From Flavobacterium pectinovorum (GTDB lineage Bacteria > Bacteroidota > Bacteroidia > Flavobacteriales > Flavobacteriaceae): a stretch of 64,000 nt of DNA. Both the position numbers and the translations under genes were made by a program. The notes under the pieces were generated by a model. The model ran no database searches. It saw only the letters and a list, made by a program, of their open reading frames with translations, and was not told the origin of the DNA. The stretch is taken from contig NZ_FRBX01000001.1 in assembly GCF_900142715.1 (NCBI RefSeq), positions 558,001 to 622,000 on the forward strand. Reading direction: 5' to 3'. This document shows positions 1 to 8,563 of the stretch, piece after piece (the stretch's first letter is position 1; the number at the start of each line of letters is the position of its first letter).

Positions 1-2
1 CT

Positions 3-98
3 GAAGGTGATTCGTGGGTAAATGGTGATTTACAATTAATTCCCTGGAAAGGTTATGTTTTGAAAAAAGCGGGGAAGATAATTTATACAGGACAATAA
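3..98 (+). CDS. C-terminal tail of a truncated gene
   Basis: An open frame enters from the left edge and ends at a TAA at 96-98, giving a 31-residue tail ending KAGKIIYTGQ. The tail is rich in Trp, Gly and aliphatic residues, as in a beta-rich terminal domain. It is too short to assign to a family. The gene starts outside the window. Confidence 0.5.
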   Translation, partial: EGDSWVNGDLQLIPWKGYVLKKAGKIIYTGQ

Positions 99-150
99 AG
101 TTTACAGTCGCAGTTTTTAGTCTCAGTTATTGGGCTGAAAATTGCGACTT

Positions 151-738
151 TTACAAAATCTGATGTGTCATAAAAATGATCGCATAAATCCAAAAATTAT
201 AAAGGATTGTAAAACTGAATCCGTACAAAGCGCTGTTTATAAAATTGCCTCTGCATTTTGAGGATTTTTTAAAAACAAGTCTCATTGCTCTAAAAAAAAT
301 CCAATAAAGCATTGCTGTAAAAGTCAATATAGAGATCCATAAAACTGCTCCAAAAGCCCATAATAAATAGCTGATTATAAAAGCCACGATAAACCACAAA
401 ATAAGGCTAACGATAATTCCTAAAATACTATCACTAGATTCTGCAACAGAAGAACAGTCGCCTTCCATTAGAGAATTTTTTAGAAAATCAATTTTTTTAT
501 GATCAAAACGATCTGTTATTTCGCCTAAATTATCTTTTATTTTTACTCCGTTATACAATCCAATTGATATAAATAAAAAGAAGGCTAAAGATAAAATTGT
601 AGTTGATAGTAATGAGTTTTCAAAAAGTGATCTATGATTTCCAAAACCAAAAATCCATACAGATATAATCGTTAAGCTTATGACAATAAGAGTAATTATA
701 AAAATGTTTCGGGAATTGAGAATTTTATAATTACTCAT
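151..738 (-). CDS. Hypothetical multi-pass membrane protein
   Basis: 195 residues, no family recognised. Hydrophobic stretches lie near residues 11-31, 44-64, 104-126, 128-150 and 167-190, suggesting about five membrane segments. A charged loop around 65-100 contains DRFDHKKIDFLKNSL. The protein is probably in the inner membrane. It is followed downstream by the end of an opposite-strand gene. Function unknown; real because of its length, clear ATG start and membrane-protein composition. Confidence 0.7.
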   Translation of the reverse strand: MSNYKILNSRNIFIITLIVISLTIISVWIFGFGNHRSLFENSLLSTTILSLAFFLFISIGLYNGVKIKDNLGEITDRFDHKKIDFLKNSLMEGDCSSVAESSDSILGIIVSLILWFIVAFIISYLLWAFGAVLWISILTFTAMLYWIFFRAMRLVFKKSSKCRGNFINSALYGFSFTILYNFWIYAIIFMTHQIL

Positions 739-805
739 ATATTAAGAAGGTAAATTTACTTTTATCAACAACTATAACTGAAAACTGAAACTGGGACTGA
801 AAACT

Positions 806-1450
806 TTAAGAAGCCAGCCAATTCTTAAAATCAAAGAAATTCTGAGGCGCAACTCCGTGGCCAACAGGATATTCTTTATAAGTAACCGGGATATTTAATT
901 TTTCCAGAATTGCAGGAGTTTTTCTCGCCCAGTCAATTTGAATAACCTGATCTACAGTTCCGTGTGAAGCGAATATTTTTAAGTTTTTAAAGTCGTTTTT
1001 CTCAAAACCTTCTTTGATAATTTCTTCATTAAAATAACCGCTCATTGCTACCACTCGCTGCACTTTTTCCGGATAAGAAAGCGCAACAGAATAACTCAAA
1101 ATAGAACCCTGACTAAAACCAACCAACGTTACATTATTAGCATCAATTGGATAATTGGTAACCAATTCATCAATAAATTTTGCGATTACATCACGAGATG
1201 TTTTCGCTTGTTCGTTATCCGAAAATTTATTCTGATCAGCATCAAAATTAATTGCGTACCAGGCATAAGCTCCGTATTGTAAATCATAAGGTGCTCTTGC
1301 TGAAATGATATAATAATGATCTGGAAGTTCTGTAGCAAACGAAAACAAATCGGCTTCGTTGCTGCCATATCCGTGTAATAAAAGTAAAACAGGATTTTTA
1401 TCTAAAATTACTTTTGGTTCTTGTATTTTATATTCTAAAGATAGATTCAT
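806..1450 (-). CDS. Alpha/beta hydrolase, phospholipase/carboxylesterase type
   Basis: 214 residues, the usual size of the cytoplasmic carboxylesterase/lysophospholipase-like family. The oxyanion HGYG is at 26-29. The nucleophile elbow GFSQG puts Ser113 in place, Asp167 lies in HGTVDQV, and His198 in VGHGV completes the triad. No signal peptide. Substrate cannot be read from sequence; esters or acyl-glycerols are plausible. The gene stands alone with a repeat-rich upstream region. Confidence 0.85.
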   Translation of the reverse strand: MNLSLEYKIQEPKVILDKNPVLLLLHGYGSNEADLFSFATELPDHYYIISARAPYDLQYGAYAWYAINFDADQNKFSDNEQAKTSRDVIAKFIDELVTNYPIDANNVTLVGFSQGSILSYSVALSYPEKVQRVVAMSGYFNEEIIKEGFEKNDFKNLKIFASHGTVDQVIQIDWARKTPAILEKLNIPVTYKEYPVGHGVAPQNFFDFKNWLAS

Positions 1451-1455
1451 TTCTT

Positions 1456-1688
1456 TGGAAGTTATGAGTTATAAGTTTTGAGTTATGAGATTCCTTTAAA
1501 GTTGATATAGTGTAAAATAAAATCAGTTTTTATCTGCGTTTTTGCTTGCAAATCCGCGTCATCCGTGTTCAAATTAATACGCTAACAAAAACAGATTCGC
1601 TAAAGCGAAAACGCGGATTTTAACGGATTTCTTTTTAAAAACTTGATATTTATTGGGATTTGGAATTTTAAAAATTGGAATTTAAACA
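1456..1688. repeat. Intergenic region with short-period repeats
   Basis: No gene seen. Around 1458-1487 the sequence repeats with a period near 7 (gttatga, gttataa, gttttga, gttatga). Positions 1594-1630 hold one copy of a dispersed element (gattcgctaaagcgaaaacg...) whose inverted copy is at 22952-22989. Confidence 0.6.
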
Positions 1689-2015
1689 TTATCTAATCGA
1701 TTTAAACCACTTTTGAAATATAGTTCCAACTAAAGGAATCGGTCTCATCTGTCCCTGAATAGCACTGAAAATTCCGTAAGTCCATAAAATAGAAATACAA
1801 ATCCACATTGGGAAAGTGATAAAAAAGCTGTCAAAATTACTGATTATAGCTCCGAAAGAAATAAACGTAAGCGATAAACCTAAAGCCTGACGAATATGAA
1901 AAGAAGCAAAACTATTTTTATTTTCAGAGTTCATGGACATTGCAATTAAAACTCCAATAATTAAAATATAACTGGTAATTGCGATTGATTTTCCCTCTTC
2001 GATTGAATTATTCAT
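1689..2015 (-). CDS. Small membrane protein, DUF4870/Tic20-like
   Basis: 108 residues with about three membrane segments (roughly 10-27, 45-65, 68-88). The motif FASFHIRQALGLSL resembles the conserved H-x-x-Q-A-L segment of DUF4870-type small membrane proteins. The start lies 5 nt after the stop of the dihydroorotase-like gene on the same strand, so the two are almost certainly cotranscribed. Role unknown. Confidence 0.7.
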   Translation of the reverse strand: MNNSIEEGKSIAITSYILIIGVLIAMSMNSENKNSFASFHIRQALGLSLTFISFGAIISNFDSFFITFPMWICISILWTYGIFSAIQGQMRPIPLVGTIFQKWFKSIR

Positions 2016-2020
2016 TGTAA

Positions 2021-3277
2021 TTATTTTGTGATAACAAGTTGGTTTTGATTTAAAATCCCGTAGACAGAACCTTTAATTTCAGTTCCTAAAAAAGCAGAAT
2101 TTTTAGATTTTGAAAGAATATTTTCTTTCGTAAAAGTTGATGTTCCTTCCGGAGTAAAGAAAGTAAAATTAGCTTTTGAACCTTCGGCAATTGAAGTATT
2201 TTCAAGACCAAAAACTGTTTTCCCTAAAGTTAATTTTTCAATTACAGTTTCAAGTGGTAAAACGGTTAATAAAGCTCCAAAAGCACTTTCTAAACCAATT
2301 GTTCCATTTTTGGCTGTATCAAATTCCATTTTTTTGAATTCAATATCAATTGGATTATGATCTGAAGTAATCATGTCGATAGTTCCGTCTAAAACAGCAT
2401 TTATAAGTGCTTTTCTATCAGCTTCGGTTCTTAAAGGCGGAGTTACTTTAAAACGAGTATCAAAGCCTTCTAATTTTTCATCTGTAAGAACCAAGTGATG
2501 CACAGCGACGCTGCAAGTTACTTGTAAACCTTTTGCTTTAGCTGCTTTAATTAATGCTACTGATTTTGCTGTAGAAATGGTTGGAATATGAAGTTTTCCT
2601 CCGGTATATTCTAATAAAAACAAGTTTCTTGAAATTTGCAGTTCTTCGGCTAAATTCGGAATTCCTTTCAAGCCCAATTTTGTAGAAACAATTCCTTCAT
2701 TCGCAACTCCGTTTCCTTTTATATTTGGATCTTGAGAATAAGTGATTACTAAACCATCAAAATCCTGAACATATTGCAAAGCGATTTTTAGCAAATTGGC
2801 ATTATCAATACTTTTATTATAATCTCCAAAAGCAATCGCTCCGGATTTTTTCATGTCAAATAATTCCGCCATATCTTTTCCTTCACTCGCTTTGGTCAAA
2901 GCACCAATTGGATAAAGTTCTGTAGCAAAACCATTCGCTTTATTTTTTACAAAATTTACCTGTGATTGATTATCGATAACAGGGAAGGAGTTGGGCTGTA
3001 ATGCAACAGCTGTAAAACCACTTTTTGCCGCAACGTTCAATCCGTTTGCAATAGTTTCTCTGTCTTCGTAACCTGGTTCTCCAAACGAAACGCTGCTGTC
3101 AAACCAACCTTGAGAAATATGCAGATTGTCGAATTTTACTTCGGTTGAATCATCAATATCAAGAATCGAAGTTCCTATTTTTTCAATTAAACCATCTGAA
3201 ATTAAAAGATCAACGGTCTGATTATGAAACGGACTTTCTGAATCTATAATTTTGGCGCTTCTGATGATTATTTTCAT
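2021..3277 (-). CDS. Dihydroorotase-like protein lacking metal ligands
   Basis: 418 residues from the ATG at 3277; a TTG seven codons upstream is less likely because homologues begin at MKIIIRSAKI. The amidohydrolase fold is clear: FGEPGYEDRET (65-75) matches the FREPG...E region, and VHHLVLTDE, KVTPPLR and TSDHNP match later dihydroorotase motifs. The DxHxH metal site reads D60-S-S62-V-S64, so both metal-binding histidines are serine. By comparison with non-catalytic partner dihydroorotases of aspartate transcarbamoylase, this is probably a structural or regulatory homologue, not the active PyrC. It sits between a BatA-domain gene and a small membrane gene. Confidence 0.85.
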   Translation of the reverse strand: MKIIIRSAKIIDSESPFHNQTVDLLISDGLIEKIGTSILDIDDSTEVKFDNLHISQGWFDSSVSFGEPGYEDRETIANGLNVAAKSGFTAVALQPNSFPVIDNQSQVNFVKNKANGFATELYPIGALTKASEGKDMAELFDMKKSGAIAFGDYNKSIDNANLLKIALQYVQDFDGLVITYSQDPNIKGNGVANEGIVSTKLGLKGIPNLAEELQISRNLFLLEYTGGKLHIPTISTAKSVALIKAAKAKGLQVTCSVAVHHLVLTDEKLEGFDTRFKVTPPLRTEADRKALINAVLDGTIDMITSDHNPIDIEFKKMEFDTAKNGTIGLESAFGALLTVLPLETVIEKLTLGKTVFGLENTSIAEGSKANFTFFTPEGTSTFTKENILSKSKNSAFLGTEIKGSVYGILNQNQLVITK

Positions 3278-3320
3278 ATGTAGATTTTTTTTATTCAAAC
3301 ATTAAATGTTTTTATTTCTA

Positions 3321-3381
3321 CCATTAAGGAATTAAGTTAGATTAAGAAGTACTAAACTTTATTATCTTAATCTCTTAATGG
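3321..3381. repeat. Octamer-type TTAAG inverted array
   Basis: The left arm carries ccattaag then gaattaag and agattaag. The right arm reads cttaatct then cttaatgg. The arms are reverse complements of each other and the spacing within each is mostly 8 nt. It lies between the BatA-domain gene and the dihydroorotase-like gene and may act in RNA processing or termination. Confidence 0.55.
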
Positions 3382-3407
3382 TTCAAAAAAAAGTAAAACG
3401 TTATGTT

Positions 3408-5336
3408 TTACTTTACAAATTTGATGATCGCCATTTCTAATGCTAAAAATAACAGTGCAAAGATAACAAACCATTTCCAAATTTGGCTGTCAGTTCGCTC
3501 AGTTTGTAGCGTGTTAAAAATGGTCGAAAGAGTATCTGCAGTTTTAAAATCTGAAACTACGTTTGTATTTACCTGATTTAAATCGCTTTCACTTCTTTTA
3601 TAATTAAAACTCAGGTTTTCGACTGATTCTTTTTTATCAAAAACGCTATAATTTCCCGAAGTTTCAGGGAAATCATTGAATGTTAGTTTGACTTTATTAT
3701 TCAATATTTGCTGAATCGGAATAAACGAATCATCATTTCCTTTTACTTCTAAAATGGCGTCTTTGCTCAATAAAACATCAACAAAATAAGGCTGATTATT
3801 GCCAATCGTTAAAGCATTTACACCCGTTTTTTGATTATTTTGTCCCATTTTATAAAAAAGCGGAACAATTAAAGGTGATTGCTGAAAATTTGAATTGGTT
3901 GTATTTATAGGTGCCGAAAAAACAGTAATTCCCGCAACCGGATTTTGAATCATCGTTACAAATACGCTTTGATCTTCATAAGATAAAACAGCGGGATACG
4001 CACTTGAAATATCAAATGATTTACTTGTTTTCGGATATTGAAAATTAGTAATTTTATTTTCGAAAACGCCTGAAAACAAGGGATGATCAAAGTTGATTTT
4101 GGTGATTAATTTGTCTTTGTTTTCAAGGTTTTTAAACAGAATTTTTCCAAAATTGCCTAAAAAAGTATTCAGGTTTGAAATGGAACTTTTCTCAGCAGGA
4201 ATCACAACCAGATTTCCACCTTTTGAAACAAAGGCCTTCAAAGTGGTTTGCAAAGCCTGAGGAACTTCAATTAATTCGTTCAGAATAATAGTGTTTTGTT
4301 TTTCTAAACTATTATAATCTAAACTGCTGATCGAATAATTGCTGTAATAAAATTCGGCAGAAGTATAAATTCTGGATAAGAAATTACTTTTTTCAGGTTC
4401 GCCAATGCTAATCACATTTGTTTTTTTAGCTTTTGAAATGCTGAAATAAAGTTTGTTGTCATAAGTGAGACCATTATCTTCAATGGTAACATATCCGTGA
4501 AAAGCTTCTTTTGGGATCGTAAAATTGATTTTCTTTTTCTTCGAATCAAAATTGATTATCGTTTTGGCAATCAATTTTTTCTGATTGTACAATGCCATCG
4601 AAATAGGTTTGAAATCTTCACCGTAAGCAGATAAATTAATACCGATTTCGTAGAAATTTTCTAAAGTCTGATTGATGAAAACACTGTCAATCGAAACGTT
4701 GTTTTTTTGTTCGGCTTCCGGAATTATGAAATACGGCTTTTCTTCGGTATCAATATTTTTTACATCTTTTTCTGCTAAACCAACAGCGTCTGTAATAATA
4801 ACAATGTCTTTTTTATGCGCCGATTTATGTGCTTTTATTTTCGCCATTATTGACGAAAGTTCAAAAGGTGTTGCGCTGTATTTTAAGTTTTGTAAAGAAT
4901 TTTTAGAGGCTTTAATATCTGTATTCCAAAAATTTTCGGTGTTTGTTAACAGCGAAAATTGGGTAGTTTCGGGCGTGTTTTCCAATAATTCCTGAACGGC
5001 ACGTTTTAATAATTCCCCTTTTTTGCCTTTTGCCTGCATACTAAACGAATTGTCTAAAACAATATACATTTCGTTTGTTGCATTTTTGCTGTCTTTGGCT
5101 TCAAAAAATGGCTGTGCGAAGGCTAAAATTACACATGTAAGTAACAATAAACGTGTCGCTAATAATAGTCTTTTTTTGATTTTAGAACTTTTTCGTGTTT
5201 GTACGGCAAGTTCTTTAAGGAAACGGACGTTTGTAAAAAAAGAGGTTTTAAAACGTCGTAATTGAAACAAATGAACCAAAATAGGAACAATCAATAAAAA
5301 GAGAAAGTATAGAATTTCGGGCTGTTTAAAGTGCAT
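3408..5336 (-). CDS. BatA N-terminal domain membrane protein
   Basis: 642 residues. The N-terminus (MHFKQPEILYFLFLLIVPI...HLFQLRRF) is the typical BatA/TIGR02226 start, with membrane helices near 8-25 and 58-78. A von Willebrand A-like segment follows: MYIVLDNSFSMQAKGKKGEL (about 92-111) has a D-x-S-x-S MIDAS-type motif. A long beta-rich periplasmic region leads to a final helix at about 622-640. Proteins of this kind are found in Bacteroidota near aerotolerance-type and MoxR loci, but their role is not settled. It precedes the dihydroorotase-like gene on the same strand. Confidence 0.8.
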   Translation of the reverse strand: MHFKQPEILYFLFLLIVPILVHLFQLRRFKTSFFTNVRFLKELAVQTRKSSKIKKRLLLATRLLLLTCVILAFAQPFFEAKDSKNATNEMYIVLDNSFSMQAKGKKGELLKRAVQELLENTPETTQFSLLTNTENFWNTDIKASKNSLQNLKYSATPFELSSIMAKIKAHKSAHKKDIVIITDAVGLAEKDVKNIDTEEKPYFIIPEAEQKNNVSIDSVFINQTLENFYEIGINLSAYGEDFKPISMALYNQKKLIAKTIINFDSKKKKINFTIPKEAFHGYVTIEDNGLTYDNKLYFSISKAKKTNVISIGEPEKSNFLSRIYTSAEFYYSNYSISSLDYNSLEKQNTIILNELIEVPQALQTTLKAFVSKGGNLVVIPAEKSSISNLNTFLGNFGKILFKNLENKDKLITKINFDHPLFSGVFENKITNFQYPKTSKSFDISSAYPAVLSYEDQSVFVTMIQNPVAGITVFSAPINTTNSNFQQSPLIVPLFYKMGQNNQKTGVNALTIGNNQPYFVDVLLSKDAILEVKGNDDSFIPIQQILNNKVKLTFNDFPETSGNYSVFDKKESVENLSFNYKRSESDLNQVNTNVVSDFKTADTLSTIFNTLQTERTDSQIWKWFVIFALLFLALEMAIIKFVK

Positions 5337-5629
5337 TCTGGCTTTGATTTACTTCGCTACGTTTTGTTTTTCGCGGAGATATTGGTCAAAAATACAAATT
5401 TTTAGTTAAACCTTACAGGGATATTTTTTAAACCATATAAGTAATATAAGATATCATAAGTAAAGCTTCATTATGAGTCAATTAAATGAACTTATATATC
5501 TTATATGGTAGAAAAGAACAAATTCCAGTTTGAAAAATGTAACTTTTGGAATTTCATTTGTAACAAAAAAGAAACTTTGTAATAAGAATATTCAGTATTT
5601 TAGCTAATTCAAAAAACTATAAAAAAACT
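5337..5629. repeat. Intergenic region with inverted repeat
   Basis: No gene seen. ACCATATAAG at 5432-5441 is the reverse complement of CTTATATGGT at 5500-5509, and the interior keeps a roughly 9-nt repeating ATATAAG pattern. The region separates divergent genes and must hold both promoters. CAAAAATA at 5387-5394 fits a minus-strand -7 element. Confidence 0.5.
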
Positions 5630-6742
5630 ATGAAAAGATTGTATATTTTGCTTTTTTCAATTTTAGCTTTTACGAATATGGAAGCACAAAACAAATTTAA
5701 TTTATTGGTAGGAACCTATACCAATACTTGCGATAGTAAAGGAATTTACGTTTACGATTTTGATGCTAATTCAGGAGATTTTAAATTAAAAAATTCTACA
5801 GAAAAAGTGGTAAGTCCGAGCTATTTATCAGTTTCTGCAAATAATAAATTTATATATGCGGTAAACGAAAACGGGACTCAAAGTTCGGTAAGTGCATTTG
5901 GTTACGATTCAAAAACCGGTAAACTTAAATTATTGAATACAAATGCTTCATTAGGAGCAGATCCTTGTCATTTAATTAATGATGATAAAAATGTAATTAT
6001 TGCTAATTATTCCGGCGGAAGTATTGCTGTTTTTAAAAAGAATGCTGATGGCAGTATAACAGAAGCACAGCAATTAATTCAGCATGAAGGAAAAGGACCA
6101 AATGCAGCGCGTCAGGAAAAAGCGCACGTGCATATGGTAGTTTTTTCTCCGGATAAACAATTTGTTTTATCGAATGATTTAGGACAAGACAAGGTTTTTA
6201 TTTACAAATACAATGCAGCTTCAAAACATGAAATTCTGACTTTAAAAGGAACTGTTGATGTAAAAGCAGGAAGCGGGCCAAGACATTTAACGTTTAGCAA
6301 AGACGGAAAGTTTGTTTATCTGGTTCAGGAATTGGATGGCACTTTGACAACTTTTAGTTATGATAAAACCGGAAATCTAAAACTAATTGCCGAAACTAGT
6401 ATTCTTGCAAAAGGTTTTACCGGAGGAACGGGTGCTGCAGCAATAAAAATTTCACCTGACGGAAAATTTTTGTACGTAACGGATCGTGTTGACGCTAACA
6501 ATATTTCGGTTTATAAAATTTTTAAAAACGGAAGTATTGAATTGGTTGAACAACAAAGCACTTTGGGAAAAGGGCCAAGAGATTTTGCAATTGATCCTAC
6601 AGGAAATTTCCTTTTAGTTGGACATCAATACACAAACGATATTATCATTTTTAAAAGAGATAAAATCACAGGTAAACTTAAAAATACCGGGAAAAAGATT
6701 GAATTGTGTTCTCCGGTAGGATTGATTTTTACGAAGATATAA
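5630..6742 (+). CDS. Lactonase-family seven-bladed propeller protein
   Basis: 370 residues with a signal peptide (MKRLYILLFSILAFTNMEAQ). Repeated blades include SPSYLSVSANNKFIYAVNE, GPRHLTFSKDGKFVYLVQE and GPRDFAIDPTGNFLLVGHQ, the pattern of 6-phosphogluconolactonase-type (YbhE/Pgl) propellers. The leader suggests a periplasmic or secreted position, so an oxidative pentose-phosphate role is uncertain; a lactone hydrolase or binding propeller is likely. Single gene, ending at a strong terminator. Confidence 0.85.
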   Translation: MKRLYILLFSILAFTNMEAQNKFNLLVGTYTNTCDSKGIYVYDFDANSGDFKLKNSTEKVVSPSYLSVSANNKFIYAVNENGTQSSVSAFGYDSKTGKLKLLNTNASLGADPCHLINDDKNVIIANYSGGSIAVFKKNADGSITEAQQLIQHEGKGPNAARQEKAHVHMVVFSPDKQFVLSNDLGQDKVFIYKYNAASKHEILTLKGTVDVKAGSGPRHLTFSKDGKFVYLVQELDGTLTTFSYDKTGNLKLIAETSILAKGFTGGTGAAAIKISPDGKFLYVTDRVDANNISVYKIFKNGSIELVEQQSTLGKGPRDFAIDPTGNFLLVGHQYTNDIIIFKRDKITGKLKNTGKKIELCSPVGLIFTKI

Positions 6743-6747
6743 TTTTT

Positions 6748-6902
6748 AAGATGCTAAGGTTCTAAGTTACTAAGAATCTAAGTTTTTATATAGACAAAAG
6801 TTTATAATTAAAAAAAGCCCAAAAGATGTGAGATAAATTCTTATCACCTTTTGGGCTTTTTTTAATCTTAGAATCTTAGTAACTTAGAACCTTAGTATCT
6901 TT
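6748..6902. repeat. CTAAG octamer array forming a long inverted repeat
   Basis: The left arm (6748-6782) is aag followed by four octamers: atgctaag, gttctaag, ttactaag, aatctaag. The right arm (6867-6902) is cttagaat, cttagtaa, cttagaac, cttagtat. The arms pair with only two differences over 35 nt and enclose a terminator. This is the clearest member of a family seen at several loci here. Confidence 0.85.
6808..6866. terminator. Bidirectional intrinsic terminator
   Basis: AAAAAAAGCCCAAAAG (6810-6825) pairs with CTTTTGGGCTTTTTTT (6848-6863), and an inner stem continues it. A-run and T-run flank both sides, so it can serve the convergent lactonase and helicase genes. Confidence 0.85.
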
Positions 6903-6909
6903 AAAGAAA

Positions 6910-8262
6910 CTATTTGTCCTTATCTTTTCTTTTCTTGTCTCTCGTTTTCAACATGTTTCTGTTAACAGATCCGTGAGTTTTCTTTTTGGTTTTTGAAGGC
7001 CCGCCAAGATTTACTTTTTTATTCTTTTTCGCTTTATCATGAAAAGCACCGTCACCATCCAGTTTTACTTTTTTCATTAAAAACTTGATCGGCTGTTTGT
7101 CTTTTTCAGGTTCGATTAATTTGGCTGAAATTTCGACTTCTTCAGGAAATTCTGCTATTTCAAGTTCCTGATTCATTAAAACTTCCACTTCCACTTTAAA
7201 TTCTTCTTCACGAGGCGTGATAAAACTAATTGCGGTTCCTGTTGCATCTGCACGACCTGTACGACCAATTCTGTGCATATATAATTCAGGAAATTCCGGA
7301 AGTTCAAAGTTGATAACGTGAGAGATATTCGAAATATCCAAACCTCTCGCCATAATATCAGTTGTAATTAATCCGCGAAGATTTCCTTCCTGAAATTCTG
7401 CCATTGTACTCAAACGATAATTTTGAGATTTATTAGAGTGGATTACCCCAAATTGTCCTTCAAAATGTTCTTCTATTCGGGTATGAAGCATGTCTGAAAT
7501 CTTTTTATTATTAACGAAAACCAAAACACGTTCCATGTTTTCGTTTGTTTCTAATAAATGCTTTAACAGGTTAACTTTTGTATTAAAATTAGGAACGTTA
7601 TAAGTAATCTGAGTAATATTTTCAAGCGGAGTTCCTGAAGCAGCAAGTGTAACTTCTTCCGGAAAATCAAAAAAGTCATTCAAAACAGCGTCAACTTCAT
7701 CCGTCATAGTTGCAGAGAATAAAATGTTCTGACGTTTGGTTTTCATCATCGCCAAAAGTGCTGTCAATTGCGTACGGAAACCTAAATTTAGCATTTCGTC
7801 AAACTCGTCAATAACTAATTTTTGAGTTTCATCAAAACGAACTACAGCATCAAGAGCTAAATCCATCATTCTACCCGGAGTTCCAACTAAAACGTCAACT
7901 CCTTCATAAACAGCTTTTTTTTGTGTATTGATGTTTACACCACCAAAAATACCAAGTGTTTTAACCGACATATATTTGGTTAATTTCTCGATTTCATCTA
8001 CAACCTGAACTACTAATTCACGGGTTGGAACCAGAATTACAATTTTTGGCGTATTGGTTGGGGTAAATTTGTATAATTTTAAAAGAGGCAATAAATATGC
8101 AAATGTTTTACCGGTTCCGGTTTGCGCAATTCCCATCATATCGCGACCTGACATAATCACAGAAAAGGATTTTTCCTGAATAGGAGTTGGCGTAACAAAT
8201 CCTAATTCGTCGATTGCTTTTTGTACTGATTTTGGAAGATTGAATTTTTCGAAAGTGCTCAT
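6910..8262 (-). CDS. DEAD-box family RNA helicase with DEFD motif
   Basis: 450 residues. Visible motifs: Q motif TPTPIQ (24-29), motif I AQTGTGKT (46-53), Ia PTREL, Ib TPGRMMDL (128-135), motif II DEFD (152-155) in place of DEAD, motif III SAT (183-185), then ARGLDI and HRIGRTGR in the C-terminal RecA domain. A lysine-rich tail (about 395-450) probably binds RNA. Likely roles are ribosome assembly or cold-stress RNA remodelling. A -7-like CAAATGTA on the minus strand at 8280-8287 suggests a short leader. The DEFD variant retains the catalytic D-E pair. Confidence 0.92.
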   Translation of the reverse strand: MSTFEKFNLPKSVQKAIDELGFVTPTPIQEKSFSVIMSGRDMMGIAQTGTGKTFAYLLPLLKLYKFTPTNTPKIVILVPTRELVVQVVDEIEKLTKYMSVKTLGIFGGVNINTQKKAVYEGVDVLVGTPGRMMDLALDAVVRFDETQKLVIDEFDEMLNLGFRTQLTALLAMMKTKRQNILFSATMTDEVDAVLNDFFDFPEEVTLAASGTPLENITQITYNVPNFNTKVNLLKHLLETNENMERVLVFVNNKKISDMLHTRIEEHFEGQFGVIHSNKSQNYRLSTMAEFQEGNLRGLITTDIMARGLDISNISHVINFELPEFPELYMHRIGRTGRADATGTAISFITPREEEFKVEVEVLMNQELEIAEFPEEVEISAKLIEPEKDKQPIKFLMKKVKLDGDGAFHDKAKKNKKVNLGGPSKTKKKTHGSVNRNMLKTRDKKRKDKDK

Positions 8263-8563
8263 TTACATTAAATTTTGTGCAAATGTACGTTAAATTCGTG
8301 GTTTTTTGTTAGATTTCTGTTATTGATAGCAATGTACACATTGGAACGTATCGTTTGAACACAAATATTATAAATGAATTTTAAACACGAATTCACAAAT
8401 TTGCACAAATTTCAATGGTTAATTTGTTTGTTATGTTTTCGATTTTTGGGTGTCACCCTGAGCGAAGTCGAAGGGCGCTCCAATTGGAATCGGGCTTCTC
8501 CCGAAGTTTCGGGACGCTCAGCCTGACATTAGGAACGCTAACTCAGTAAATAATTTATCCAAA
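8263..8563. repeat. Intergenic region with two dispersed repeats
   Basis: No gene seen. Positions 8363-8426 hold a repeat (aaatattataaatga...ttcaatggttaa) that recurs at about 9392-9457. Positions 8451-8528 form an element with terminal inverted repeats (TGTCACCCTGAGCG / CGCTCAGCCTGACA) and a central TCCCGAAGTTTCGGGA palindrome. Confidence 0.65.

Noticed and set aside
6748..6902. CRISPR-like array
   Set aside because: Unit length is 8 nt with three variable bases; there are no 25-40 nt repeats or spacers and no cas genes.
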